Below are positions 1 through 8,594 of a DNA stretch of 64,000 bases, piece by piece (position 1 is the stretch's first letter; each line of letters starts with the position of its first letter). The notes under the pieces were generated by a model, which was given only the letters and a program-made list of their open reading frames with translations, searched no databases and was not told the DNA's origin. Source of the DNA: Mycolicibacterium madagascariense (GTDB lineage: Bacteria; Actinomycetota; Actinomycetes; Mycobacteriales; Mycobacteriaceae); assembly GCF_010729665.1 (NCBI RefSeq), contig NZ_AP022610.1, positions 620,001 through 684,000 of the forward strand, read 5' to 3'. A program made the position numbers and the translations under genes.

Positions 1-1103
1 ATCTCGTCGAGCGCGATGCGTCCCTCCATCCGGGCCAACGCGTTCCCCAGGCAGAAGTGGGTGCCGACGCCGAAGCCCAGGTGCTGTCGAATGGGCCGGT
101 GGACGTTGAATTCGTGTGCATCGGAACCGAATCGGCGTGGATCGCGGTTGGCGGCGGCCACCAGCGTCACCATCGCGCTGCCCGCGGGCACGGTCTGGCC
201 GTAGTACTCGACGTCCCGTGTGACGTAGCGGCTGATGTGGATCGCCGGCGGCTCGTAGCGGATGAGTTCTTCGACGGCGGCGGGAAGCAACGTGCGGTTG
301 GCGACCATGTCTCGGCGCTGGTCGGGATGCTCGGCGAGTAGCTTGCCGGCCCAGCCGATCAAACGGGTGGTCGTCTCGGCCCCGGCCGTGGCGATCACCT
401 GGAGGTAGAGCAGGAGTTCGTCGCGGCCGAGGCGCCGGGTCGCCCCGGTCTCGTCGGCGAATTCGGCGGTCAGCAGCTCGGTCATGATGTCGTCCGCGGG
501 ATGCTCTGCGCGCCAATCGATGAACTCGGCGAACACCTCGCCGGTGGCGATGGCGCCGTTCGGGTTCTCGGTCATCTTCCCGCCGCGCTCGGTGCGCAGC
601 GTCGAGTCGCCGTGTTCGATGACGTTCGACTGATCGGCCTCGGGGATGCCGAGCAGCATCCCGATGACGCGCATCGGCATCTGGCTGCCGAGATCGGCGA
701 CGAAGTCGAACCGCCCCGTGCCCACCAGGGGATCCAGGCATCGCGCCGTGAACTCGCGAATCTTCGGTTCGAGCGCGCCGACCTTGCGCGGGGTGAAGAT
801 CCGCGACAGGAGCTTGCGATGGATGTTGTGAATCGGAGGGTCTTCGAAGATGAGGGTGCCCGAGGGAATCTCCATGTCCGCCTTGATGATCTCCAGGATG
901 GCTCCGCGGGCCGAGCTGAAGGTCTCGTGATCGAGCAGGGCGGCGTCGACGTCGTCGTAGCGGCTCAGCGCGTAGAAGTCGTGCTGGGCGTTGTAGTACA
1001 GCGGTGCTTCTTCGCGAATCCGGGCGAACATCGGATGCGGGTCGCGGTTGAGCTCGACGTCGTAGGGGTCGTACCGAACGTCGCTGCTGGTGTCGATGGT
1101 CAT
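1..1103 (-). CDS. Cytochrome P450, C-terminus cut by window edge
   Basis: Haem-thiolate monooxygenase. About 367 codons are visible, starting at the ATG at 1103 (MTIDTSSDVRYDPYD), and the frame stays open to base 1. The I-helix oxygen-activation motif AGAETTTR lies near residue 241, the ExxR motif (EELIR) near 278, and the haem loop FGVGTHFCLGNALAR has its axial Cys at about residue 351. Only the last 30-50 residues are missing. It is the most distal visible member of the minus-strand gene train, 46 bp after the kinase-like gene. The substrate is unknown; the CoA-transferase, crotonase and SDR neighbours suggest hydroxylation of an alicyclic, terpenoid or steroid-like acid. No frame disruption is seen. 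Confidence 0.93.
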   Translation of the reverse strand, partial: MTIDTSSDVRYDPYDVELNRDPHPMFARIREEAPLYYNAQHDFYALSRYDDVDAALLDHETFSSARGAILEIIKADMEIPSGTLIFEDPPIHNIHRKLLSRIFTPRKVGALEPKIREFTARCLDPLVGTGRFDFVADLGSQMPMRVIGMLLGIPEADQSNVIEHGDSTLRTERGGKMTENPNGAIATGEVFAEFIDWRAEHPADDIMTELLTAEFADETGATRRLGRDELLLYLQVIATAGAETTTRLIGWAGKLLAEHPDQRRDMVANRTLLPAAVEELIRYEPPAIHISRYVTRDVEYYGQTVPAGSAMVTLVAAANRDPRRFGSDAHEFNVHRPIRQHLGFGVGTHFCLGNALARMEGRIALDE

Positions 1104-1149
1104 GAGCGTCGTGCCTTTCTGGGACGGGGGCTGCCGTGCTGGTGGAGTG

Positions 1150-2448
1150 TCATCGCAGAGCGTCGAGGGCGTCGTCGAGTGGTCTGGTCTCCCAGAGGTT
1201 CAGGACGTTGGTCAGCATGAGGAGCGGTGCTCGAACGCCTTCGTCACCCCGGATCCGGGGGTCGTCGGGCGTCACCCCGGGTCCCGTATCCGGGAGCCTG
1301 CGCCTGACCAGTGCCGGCACGTCGAGGAGCCACGTGACGCCCATGAGTGCGACGTAGAGCTGCAGGTGGGACAGGAGCGTCGCGGGATCGAGCCGCGGGC
1401 CGCCGGATTCGGCGACCTCGGTGACCAGCAGCTGCAGCAGTTCGTCGAGATGACCATCCCACGTGGCGGTCTCGGCGCCCGAGAGGCACCCCCACACGGC
1501 CATGGCGACGTTCATCTGGCTGACGCACCCCCAGTCCATCAGCCCGCACCGGAGCGCGCCGTCGGGCCCGCGCCAGAACCAGGCGTTGTCGACGTTGGCG
1601 TTCCAATGACACAGAGCGAGGTAATCGGTCGTCGTCGCGAGGTGGTTCCAGATGGCGGACTCCTGGCACATCACCTCGTGGGCCTGACTGCCCATGCGAG
1701 CGACGAAGCGGCGGTTGCCGACGTTGGCGGGCAGCAGACGGGGGTAGGCCTCGACGAACTCGGCGAGACGAGAGATGCGCCGGGACAACCGATCTGCGGT
1801 GAGCGGCATCGGCTCCCCGAGCGCGGCGGCACGCAGATCGACGGGAAACCGTGCGACGAGCTCGTCGGGCATGGCGCCGGAACGTGCCGTTCCCGCCAGC
1901 CTGCCGAGTGCCGTGAGCAGGGCTCGGTAGTGCCCGACGGGATCGGGCATCTCGTCGTCGAGGCACTTGGGGTAGTGCGGCTCGATACCGTTGGCGTCGA
2001 ACGTGATTCGTTCCGTGACGAGGATGCCGGTGCCGGTGGCGTCGTCGTAGTCGGCGAACAGGACCCTCGGCACGGCGATCGGGAAGCCCGGCGTCGAGGA
2101 CAGGCCCGCGAACCGCACCTCGGCGTCCATCTGCGTGCGGCCCCGGTCGCGCAGCGGGTCGTCGAAGTCCCGGGAGAACTTCACGAAGAGCGCACTCGGC
2201 AGCCCCGATGCGCAAGCGGCGTCGTATTCGACGTCGAGCACGAGCTTCCTTCCCGTGCTGCCCCCGGATGTCTCGTCGCACCGGTGCACGCGCACGACCT
2301 CGCCATGGCGACCCAGGGCTCCGGACGCACGGAACATCGTGGTGAGGGACATCGCGGTGAGGGACCGAGAATCGCCGCACTGCAGCGCGCCCGGATGCGC
2401 CGGAAACGCCACCCCGTGCTCTCGACCGGTGACCCAGTCCTCGATCAC
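1150..2448 (-). CDS. APH/ChoK-fold phosphotransferase family protein (possibly degenerate)
   Basis: About 432 residues, using a GTG start at 2448 whose GTGA overlaps the stop of the preceding SDR; an in-frame GTG lies 3 bp upstream. The C-terminal half matches the aminoglycoside/choline-kinase fold seen in mycobacterial catabolic clusters: a FVKFSRDF lysine strand, a catalytic-loop region LCHWNANVDNAWFW, and the LMDWG metal-binding strand. In active members the loop reads HGDxxxxN. Here it reads HWNANVDN, so the catalytic Asp position is Asn. The family is often seen beside acyl-CoA dehydrogenases and P450s, but its substrate there is mostly unproven. This copy may be a low-activity or non-catalytic paralogue. 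Confidence 0.75.
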   Translation of the reverse strand: MIEDWVTGREHGVAFPAHPGALQCGDSRSLTAMSLTTMFRASGALGRHGEVVRVHRCDETSGGSTGRKLVLDVEYDAACASGLPSALFVKFSRDFDDPLRDRGRTQMDAEVRFAGLSSTPGFPIAVPRVLFADYDDATGTGILVTERITFDANGIEPHYPKCLDDEMPDPVGHYRALLTALGRLAGTARSGAMPDELVARFPVDLRAAALGEPMPLTADRLSRRISRLAEFVEAYPRLLPANVGNRRFVARMGSQAHEVMCQESAIWNHLATTTDYLALCHWNANVDNAWFWRGPDGALRCGLMDWGCVSQMNVAMAVWGCLSGAETATWDGHLDELLQLLVTEVAESGGPRLDPATLLSHLQLYVALMGVTWLLDVPALVRRRLPDTGPGVTPDDPRIRGDEGVRAPLLMLTNVLNLWETRPLDDALDALR

Positions 2449-3206
2449 CACGTCTGCTCCGCCGCGCGAATGAGGATGTCGTTGACGGCGACCCGGCGAT
2501 CGCGAGTCACCATGTAGGCGACCGCGTCGGCGACGTCCTCGGAGCGCAGCTTCACCATGTCGGCCGTCTGGCGTTCGAAGGCCTCGCGGTATTCGGGCCG
2601 CAGGCCGTCGCTGATCTCGGTGTCGACGGTGCCGGGAGCGACGATGCCGACCCGCACGCGTGAGCCCAGCACCTCCTGACGCAGTCCTTCGGTGAAGGCG
2701 TTGATGCCAAACTTCGTCAGGGAGTAGACGGCGGTGCCGGGTCGCGCCACGCGTCCTGCCGTCGAGCTGACGGTCACGACGTCCGCGACGCCGCGGGCAG
2801 AGTCGGAGGCTGCGGTGATCAGATGCGGGAGGGCCGCGCGCGTGGCGTACAGCGTCCCAAGGACGTTGACCGAGACCAGCGCCTCCCAGTCGGACAGGGG
2901 CGCTTCGACGGCCCGACCCATGCGCATCAGCCCTGCGTTGTTCACCAGGATGTCGAGTCGGCCGAGTTCGGCGACGATGCGATCTATGGCGGCGCGGACG
3001 GAGTCGGCATCGGCGACGTCCGCGGGAACCGCCAGCGCGCGGCCACCGTTGGCCGTGACGGTGGCCGCCACGTGCTCGAGTCGATCCACGCGCCGGGCGA
3101 GCAGTGCCACCGTCGCGCCACGCGCCGCCAACGTCACCGCGGTGGCGGCGCCGATGCCGCTGCTGGCACCGGTCACGACGGCGACCGTTCCCGAGAGTGC
3201 TTCCAT
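2445..3206 (-). CDS. SDR family NAD(P)-dependent oxidoreductase
   Basis: Classical 253-residue short-chain dehydrogenase. The cofactor motif TGASSGIG is at residues 13-20, NNAG near 90, the catalytic Ser in VSSTAG and the YSLTK Tyr-Lys pair near 160. It probably oxidises a hydroxyl to a ketone, or the reverse, on a CoA-activated or hydroxylated intermediate. It starts 17 bp after the CoA-transferase stop and overlaps the next gene by 4 bp, so it is translationally coupled inside the operon. The substrate cannot be read from the sequence. Confidence 0.9.
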   Translation of the reverse strand: MEALSGTVAVVTGASSGIGAATAVTLAARGATVALLARRVDRLEHVAATVTANGGRALAVPADVADADSVRAAIDRIVAELGRLDILVNNAGLMRMGRAVEAPLSDWEALVSVNVLGTLYATRAALPHLITAASDSARGVADVVTVSSTAGRVARPGTAVYSLTKFGINAFTEGLRQEVLGSRVRVGIVAPGTVDTEISDGLRPEYREAFERQTADMVKLRSEDVADAVAYMVTRDRRVAVNDILIRAAEQTW

Positions 3207-3223
3207 CGCTGCGGCGACCTCCC

Positions 3224-5596
3224 CTAGTTCGACCTGGATGGGGCGCCGAGGACGTCACCGAACACGTACCCGTCGTGCTCTCCGAGATTGGGCGCCCCGT
3301 TCTCGATCGTGGCGTTGTCGGTCGACATCCGCCACGACGCGCCAAGCACCGGGCGCAGACCCTCCACGTGATCACTGACGAAGCGGAAACACTCTCGGGC
3401 CCAGAGCATGTCGTCGGCGATGACGTCGAGGGCGGTGGCACTCTTGGCCGCTGGAACTCCAGCTGCGCGCAGCCGTTGCACCAGATCGTCGACGTCGCGG
3501 TCGCGGGTGAGGGCGGCCAGCTCGTCGTCCAGCGCGTCGGCACCCGCGAGGCGAACGGTCCGCGTGCCGTACGCCGATGCCAATTGCCCTGGTGCCGAAA
3601 GAGTTTGGCACAGCCGCCGCCATTGCTCGTCGTCGACGACGGCGAGGCTGAGCCAGGTGCCGTCACGACAGGGATAGCAACCGTGCGGGGCCATGTCCGG
3701 GTGTCGATTGCCGTCCGGCTGCATGGGCCGCCCGGTGAGGGCGTGCTCGACGAGGCTGTCGCCGGCCATGCTCGACAGCGTCTCGACGGCCGACAGATCG
3801 ACGAATTGCCCCTCACCGGTGGTCTCGCGGTGCACCAGCGCAGCCAGCGCGGCGAAGGCGGCGGCCGCGCCCACCGTCGAATCGCCGTAGCGCATGCTGG
3901 TGCCGAGCGGACCGCCGCCGGGATGCCCGACCAGCGCCGCGAGACCCGACAGCGCTGCGAAACACGGTGCGTAGCCGGTTTGGTAGCCCAGCGGTCCGTC
4001 GTTGCCCCACATCTTGATCGACACCGAGATGATGTCGGGTCTGATCGCGGCGAGGTCGGGATGACCGAGGCCTTGGCGCTCCATCGCTCCGGGCCGCAGA
4101 TTGTTGACGACGACGTCGCTCTCGGCGATCAGCGCGCGCAGTTGGTCCATACCCGCCGGGGTCTTGATGTCGAGGTCGACGCTGAGGATCTCGGGGTTGA
4201 TGGACAGGAAGAAGGGGGCGTGGTCGACGTCGGTGCCCCCGTAGGCGCGCATCTCCTCGGGTCGCGTCGACGTCTCGACCTTGATCACCTCGGCCCCGAG
4301 GAAAGCCAGCAGCTTCCCCGCATAGGGGCCGGCCCAGACCTTCGTCAGCTCGACGACGCGGATTCCGGCCAGTGGGCCGCCGCGCGATCGGCCCGGGCGT
4401 CTGTGCTGAGTGGCGACGACCGTCGGTCGGTCGCCCAGCCACGCGGGGTCATCGGTGTGCTCGCCGAGAGCCGGTGCGGCACTGGTGATCACGGCCGGTG
4501 AGGCGCTCAGGAGGTAGGGAACGGTGGGATGTCGAACGGTGCCGAGCACCGGGTGGTGCACCTCGCGGAAGAAGCCGCGGTGACGGTATTGCGCCGACTC
4601 GGGGAGGTCGGAGGCGTCGTTGACGGGAACGAGCGGCACCCCGATGCGTTGCGCCCGCTCGGAGACGGCGACGCGCTCCTCGTCGGAGACCCACCGCGCG
4701 AAGCCGTCGTGGAACCGTGCCACCTTCTCCCGGGTGACGGAGAACTCCAGCCAGTCGTCGTCGAACCCGTCCAGCCACGCCGGATGGCCGAGCAGGTCCT
4801 TGAGCGCTCGCCAGTGGCTGGTGCTGGTGACGTACAGGTAGACGTAGCCGTCGGCGCAGGGGAAGAACGATGCCGGCCCCTGCTGGTCGTAGTCCTCCCT
4901 GCTGCCCTCCGGCGTGATCTCCCCGGTGACGAATCGGCCTGTGACGCAGTCGGACCGGGAGGCCATGACCGCTTGTTCGGACACGTCGACGAACCGTCCC
5001 GGCCTGCCGTGCAACAGCCCGTACAGGCAGGCGACGACGCAGAGGGCGGCGTCGAGTCCGGCCTCGTAGTCGACGAGGAACCGTCCCGGCCCCTTCAGTG
5101 GCGCCGTACTGGGATCGGCGTGGCTCGGCGTGTGGAATCCCCAACCGCTGGCGTGAAAGACATTCAGGCTCTGGGCGTTCCACGTCTGGGGCGGAGCGTG
5201 ATGGCCGTAGGGGGTGATCGAGCACACCACCAACTCGGGGTAGCGCCGCTCGACGTCGCCCGGCGAGAGCCCCACGCCGACCAGCCAGGTGGGGTCGTGA
5301 TCGTCCACCACGGCATGGGCGCCGGCGATCAGCCCGTGCAGCAGGCCGGCACCGGCCTCGGTGCTCGGGTCGCACACCACCGACCTCTTGTTGGTGTTGA
5401 GGTAGGCGAAGAGCCCGCTGTTCTCGGGCTCGGGACCCGACCCGATCAATGGATGCATCGATCGGGTCGGACTCCCGACCCCCGGGCGTTCGACCTTGAC
5501 GACGTCGGCGCCGAAGTCGGCGAGCAGTTTCCCGCAGTACTCACCGGCCGGGGACTCTGCCGTCTCGATGACTCGAAGGCCGCGTAGCGCCGACAC
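3224..5596 (-). CDS. Tandem (fused) class III CoA-transferase, CaiB/BaiF family
   Basis: About 790 residues made of two complete family III CoA-transferase domains. Domain 1 begins ALRGLRVIETAESPAGEYCG and domain 2 begins GGPLAGIRVVELTKVWAGPY at about residue 395. Each half keeps the Asp expected to carry the acyl anhydride: LVDYEAGLDAA in the first and RYGDSTVGAA in the second. Single-domain members are about 400 residues and act as interlocked dimers, so this chain probably folds as an intramolecular dimer. It would activate a carboxylic acid by CoA transfer. The GTG start at 5596 is chosen because the family N-terminus begins right there, 5 bp after the crotonase stop. Pathway identity is inferred only from context. 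Confidence 0.88.
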   Translation of the reverse strand: MSALRGLRVIETAESPAGEYCGKLLADFGADVVKVERPGVGSPTRSMHPLIGSGPEPENSGLFAYLNTNKRSVVCDPSTEAGAGLLHGLIAGAHAVVDDHDPTWLVGVGLSPGDVERRYPELVVCSITPYGHHAPPQTWNAQSLNVFHASGWGFHTPSHADPSTAPLKGPGRFLVDYEAGLDAALCVVACLYGLLHGRPGRFVDVSEQAVMASRSDCVTGRFVTGEITPEGSREDYDQQGPASFFPCADGYVYLYVTSTSHWRALKDLLGHPAWLDGFDDDWLEFSVTREKVARFHDGFARWVSDEERVAVSERAQRIGVPLVPVNDASDLPESAQYRHRGFFREVHHPVLGTVRHPTVPYLLSASPAVITSAAPALGEHTDDPAWLGDRPTVVATQHRRPGRSRGGPLAGIRVVELTKVWAGPYAGKLLAFLGAEVIKVETSTRPEEMRAYGGTDVDHAPFFLSINPEILSVDLDIKTPAGMDQLRALIAESDVVVNNLRPGAMERQGLGHPDLAAIRPDIISVSIKMWGNDGPLGYQTGYAPCFAALSGLAALVGHPGGGPLGTSMRYGDSTVGAAAAFAALAALVHRETTGEGQFVDLSAVETLSSMAGDSLVEHALTGRPMQPDGNRHPDMAPHGCYPCRDGTWLSLAVVDDEQWRRLCQTLSAPGQLASAYGTRTVRLAGADALDDELAALTRDRDVDDLVQRLRAAGVPAAKSATALDVIADDMLWARECFRFVSDHVEGLRPVLGASWRMSTDNATIENGAPNLGEHDGYVFGDVLGAPSRSN

Positions 5597-5601
5597 CGTC
5601 G

Positions 5602-6573
5602 TCAGGGCTTGCTGCGACCCGAACGGCTCAGGCGCCACTCGGGTGGGAAGTTCATGTCGTTGTCCTTGACCACGTTGTTCAACCCCTTGTCGAAGGTTCC
5701 CGCGGTCAGGTCGACCGTGTTCTCCACGTCGTTGGTGATCATGGGCAACATGCCTTCGACCATGCCGGTGAGCAGGCTGCCCATGTACTCGCCCTTGTGC
5801 TGCTTGTAGATCTCCAGGAAGGTCTTCTGCACGGCGACGGTGTCGGTGGGTCGCGACTTGGAACAGGCCATCGCATACTTCAGGGTCTCGGCCTCCAGGT
5901 CCTCGCGCGGCACGACGCTGTTGACGAATCCGCAGTCGTACATCTCCTTGGCGCTGAAGGGCCGCCCGGTGAACAGCATTTCGGAGAACTTGCGCAGCCC
6001 CATGGTCTCGGCCCACCACCAGAGCCGCGGGCCCCAGCCCACGTAGCGGAACGCCGGGTGTCCGAACAGGGCGTCGTCGGAGGAGATCACCAGGTCGGCG
6101 TCACCCGCCTGGTAGAAGTGCCAGCCGTAGCAGTAGCCCTTGGCCTCGATGATGCTGACCTTGCGCAATTCCTGCAGCGGCCGGTTGCCTGCCGGTGCCT
6201 TGGCGTAGAAGTCCGTCACCGTCGACAGGTAGCGGTAGGACCCACCGGGCGGGTACTTGACGTCGTCGTCGTTGATCGCCACCTCGTGCGGCAGCGGCAT
6301 GCCCGGGTTCTCGATCATGCCGCGCTGTTCGGGAAGGTCACCGCCACTGCCGAAGTCGTTGCCCTCGCCGCGGATCACGACGACCTTGACGTCGTCGTCG
6401 ATGTTGCACTTGTGGATGATGTCGGCGTAGAGCTGTCGCATCCCCAGGCTGGTCGCATTCTGGGAGTCGGGACGATCGAAGGTGATGTAGGCAATGCGGT
6501 TGGCGCGGTCCTTCTCGAACCGAATGTACTGCGCTGCTTCCTTCTTCATCTCTTCGTAGTCGAACTCAGGCAT
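5602..6573 (-). CDS. Enoyl-CoA hydratase/isomerase (crotonase) family protein
   Basis: 323 residues, longer than the usual 260, with the start at MPEFDYEEM preceded by a strong GAGGAGAACA ribosome site. The crotonase signature strands are present (VVVIRGEGNDFGSGGD, IIEAKGYCYGWHF, ALFGHPAFRYVGWG). The two acid-base glutamates of authentic hydratases (GGGCE and FGQPE positions) are replaced by Tyr and Ala. That argues against simple trans-enoyl hydration and for another crotonase chemistry (decarboxylase, hydrolase or C-C lyase) or a specialised substrate. It is embedded between the mycofactocin-type SDR and the CoA-transferase, so it very likely acts on a CoA thioester made by the latter. Confidence 0.85.
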   Translation of the reverse strand: MPEFDYEEMKKEAAQYIRFEKDRANRIAYITFDRPDSQNATSLGMRQLYADIIHKCNIDDDVKVVVIRGEGNDFGSGGDLPEQRGMIENPGMPLPHEVAINDDDVKYPPGGSYRYLSTVTDFYAKAPAGNRPLQELRKVSIIEAKGYCYGWHFYQAGDADLVISSDDALFGHPAFRYVGWGPRLWWWAETMGLRKFSEMLFTGRPFSAKEMYDCGFVNSVVPREDLEAETLKYAMACSKSRPTDTVAVQKTFLEIYKQHKGEYMGSLLTGMVEGMLPMITNDVENTVDLTAGTFDKGLNNVVKDNDMNFPPEWRLSRSGRSKP

Positions 6574-6605
6574 TGTTCTCCTCATCATTGGTTGGTGGAG
6601 CTGTC

Positions 6606-7442
6606 TTACTTGAGCAGTGCGCCCAGGTCTATCGGAAGCTGAACGCCTGTGACGTAACGGGATTCGTCACTGGCGAGGAAGAGCACCGCGTTGCTGACGT
6701 CCTCGGGTTCGATCCACGGCACCGGAAGCGTGTGCATCATCTGGGACACCGGCGCGAAGTGCTCGGGACCGGGATGCTCCTCGTGCGGGGCGAACAGCCG
6801 GAAGGTGGCGTCGTTCATCGCCATCGGCGTGTTGACCTGAGTCGGGTGCACGGAGTTGACCCGGATCATGTGCTGGCCCAGTTCGACGGCGAAGGTGCGC
6901 ATCAACCCGACCACGCCGTGCTTGGCGGCGATGTAGTGGCCCGTGTGGGGGAAGGCCTTCATGCCACCCACCGAGCTCGTCAGGACGATGGATCCGCCTC
7001 GGCCACCGGCGATCACGTGCGGGACGGCCGCCTTCACCGACTTCCACACGCCGGTCAGGTTGATGTCGATCATGTCCTGCCAGACGTGCTCGCCGAGCTT
7101 GTGCAACCGGTTGCCCGCATTGCCGATGCCCGCATTGGCGACGACGATGTCCAGTCGCCCCAGCTGTCGCACGCCGTCCTCGACGGCGGCCGTCACGGCG
7201 TCGGAGTCGCGTACGTCGGCCTCGGCGGTGACGATCCGCCGACCGAGTCCTAGGACGAGAGAGGCCGTTTCAGCGAGGTCGGCTGGAGTCGATGGCGGGT
7301 AGACCACGTCGGGAATGGCCCGGCAGACGTCGATCGCGATGATGTCGGCGCCCTCCTGCGCCAACCGGACCGCGTGGCTGCGGCCCTGGCCGCGCGCCGC
7401 TCCCGTGATGAAGGCGACTTTGCCCTCTACCCGACCAGCCAC
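6606..7442 (-). CDS. Mycofactocin-coupled SDR family oxidoreductase
   Basis: 278 residues. The N-terminus GKVAFITGAARGQGRSHAVR, the IIAIDVC strand and the PSTPADLAET insertion after the second strand are the hallmarks of the mycofactocin-associated SDR subfamily (TIGR03971 type). These enzymes hold NAD tightly and hand electrons to mycofactocin rather than exchanging the cofactor. NAG, SSVGG and the YIAAK catalytic motif are intact. The product is expected to be an aldehyde or ketone from an alcohol. No mft biosynthesis gene lies in this window, so the redox partner would be encoded elsewhere. It sits 32 bp upstream of the crotonase in the same transcript. Confidence 0.88.
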   Translation of the reverse strand: MAGRVEGKVAFITGAARGQGRSHAVRLAQEGADIIAIDVCRAIPDVVYPPSTPADLAETASLVLGLGRRIVTAEADVRDSDAVTAAVEDGVRQLGRLDIVVANAGIGNAGNRLHKLGEHVWQDMIDINLTGVWKSVKAAVPHVIAGGRGGSIVLTSSVGGMKAFPHTGHYIAAKHGVVGLMRTFAVELGQHMIRVNSVHPTQVNTPMAMNDATFRLFAPHEEHPGPEHFAPVSQMMHTLPVPWIEPEDVSNAVLFLASDESRYVTGVQLPIDLGALLK

Positions 7443-7463
7443 TGCTGCCTCGATTCTCGGTCG

Positions 7464-8594
7464 TCACACATGGGTCTCGGCAGTCACCGCGGTATCGAGC
7501 AGGCGCCCGCCGCGGTCGTCGACCAGTACCGCATCGCGCTGGAACAGGGCGCCGATGCCCTGCTGCCAGACGTAGGTGGTCACCGCCAGCACCATTCCGG
7601 TCTCCAGGCGCTCGGATGCGGCGGTACGGGGCAATTCCGTCGACAGCACCGGTGGGTCGAAACCCAGCCCGAGGCCGTAGGCGATCGGCGTCACCGGCAA
7701 TGGCTCGCCGGCCGCCTCGTACGCGGCGAAGAGATCCGTCGCCGCCGCTCCGTCGCGACACGCGTCGATCAGCCGCTCTGCCAACGCATCCGCGCGTCGC
7801 CGGAGCGCGAGCACGGCGGCGTCCTCGTCAGCGCCCGCGACGACGGTCCGGCCCACTTCGCCGACGTAACCTCCGGCCAGTGCGCCCGCGGAGAGTGCCA
7901 CCAGGTCACCGGGTTGGACGTGACCGGACCCGTCGGCACGCTGCCAAGGACGTTCGCGCGACGTGATCCAGGCGGCGTCCTGGCTGGCGGGGGTGGTCAC
8001 GCCACCGGCGGCCATGGCCTCCAGTACCGCGCCGGCCACCGTCTTCTCGGACACCCCCGCCGCCACCGTCGCGACGCCGGCGCCGATACCCGCTTCCGCG
8101 ACCCCCACCGCGGCAGTCAGTGCGGCCAGCTCCTCGGGCGTCTTGACGCGGCGGGCCGCCCGCATGGCGGGTTCGGCGTTCACCAATTCGGCGTTGGGGA
8201 AGGCGATCGGCAGCAGTTCGGCGAACGTCGGCGTCATTGCGTCCGAACCCACCCGACGTGCCTGGCGAGCTCGGGGGAGGCCCTTGAGGACGTCGATGAG
8301 GGTCATGGGGCTCCAGGTCAACCCGTACAGGTGGTCGTGGTCGATCTCCTCGGGCATGCCCTCGTCGGAGGTGCTGTTGAGATGGATCTCGCCGGTGGCT
8401 CCGTCGAGCACGCACACGGGTGCGAAGGGCCTGGTGCCTGCCACCCACAGTTGCGGGACCCCGGTCACGTAGCGGACGTTGGCTTGCCGTCCCAGCACCA
8501 GCAGGTCCAACCCGTTGGCGCGCATCTGCGCCAGGGCACGGTCGCGGCGAGCGGTGCGCAGGGCCCGATCGTCGGGCGCGGTCTCAGTCTCCAT
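7464..8594 (-). CDS. M24-fold (creatinase/aminopeptidase P-like) protein lacking metal ligands
   Basis: 376 residues starting METETAPDD at 8594, overlapping the previous M24 gene by 11 bp. The N-terminal creatinase_N domain and the C-terminal pita-bread domain are recognisable (LARRDRALAQMRANG, YVTGVPQL, VEKT-type AARRVKTPEELAAL). The five metal-binding positions are not conserved: the Asp pair is LSAGALAGGYVGEVGRT, the His is AYGLGLGF, and the two Glu positions fall in LAVTTYVWQ and FQRDAVLVDD. Creatinase itself is a metal-free member, but its His is not evident here either. It may be a non-catalytic partner of the neighbouring active M24 protein or a metal-independent hydrolase. Confidence 0.8.
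   Translation of the reverse strand: METETAPDDRALRTARRDRALAQMRANGLDLLVLGRQANVRYVTGVPQLWVAGTRPFAPVCVLDGATGEIHLNSTSDEGMPEEIDHDHLYGLTWSPMTLIDVLKGLPRARQARRVGSDAMTPTFAELLPIAFPNAELVNAEPAMRAARRVKTPEELAALTAAVGVAEAGIGAGVATVAAGVSEKTVAGAVLEAMAAGGVTTPASQDAAWITSRERPWQRADGSGHVQPGDLVALSAGALAGGYVGEVGRTVVAGADEDAAVLALRRRADALAERLIDACRDGAAATDLFAAYEAAGEPLPVTPIAYGLGLGFDPPVLSTELPRTAASERLETGMVLAVTTYVWQQGIGALFQRDAVLVDDRGGRLLDTAVTAETHV

Noticed and set aside
1090-2517. Long plus-strand open frame opposite the kinase and P450 genes
   Set aside because: High-GC antisense shadow: no ribosome site, Arg/Gly/His-biased composition, and a strongly coding minus strand with clear domains.
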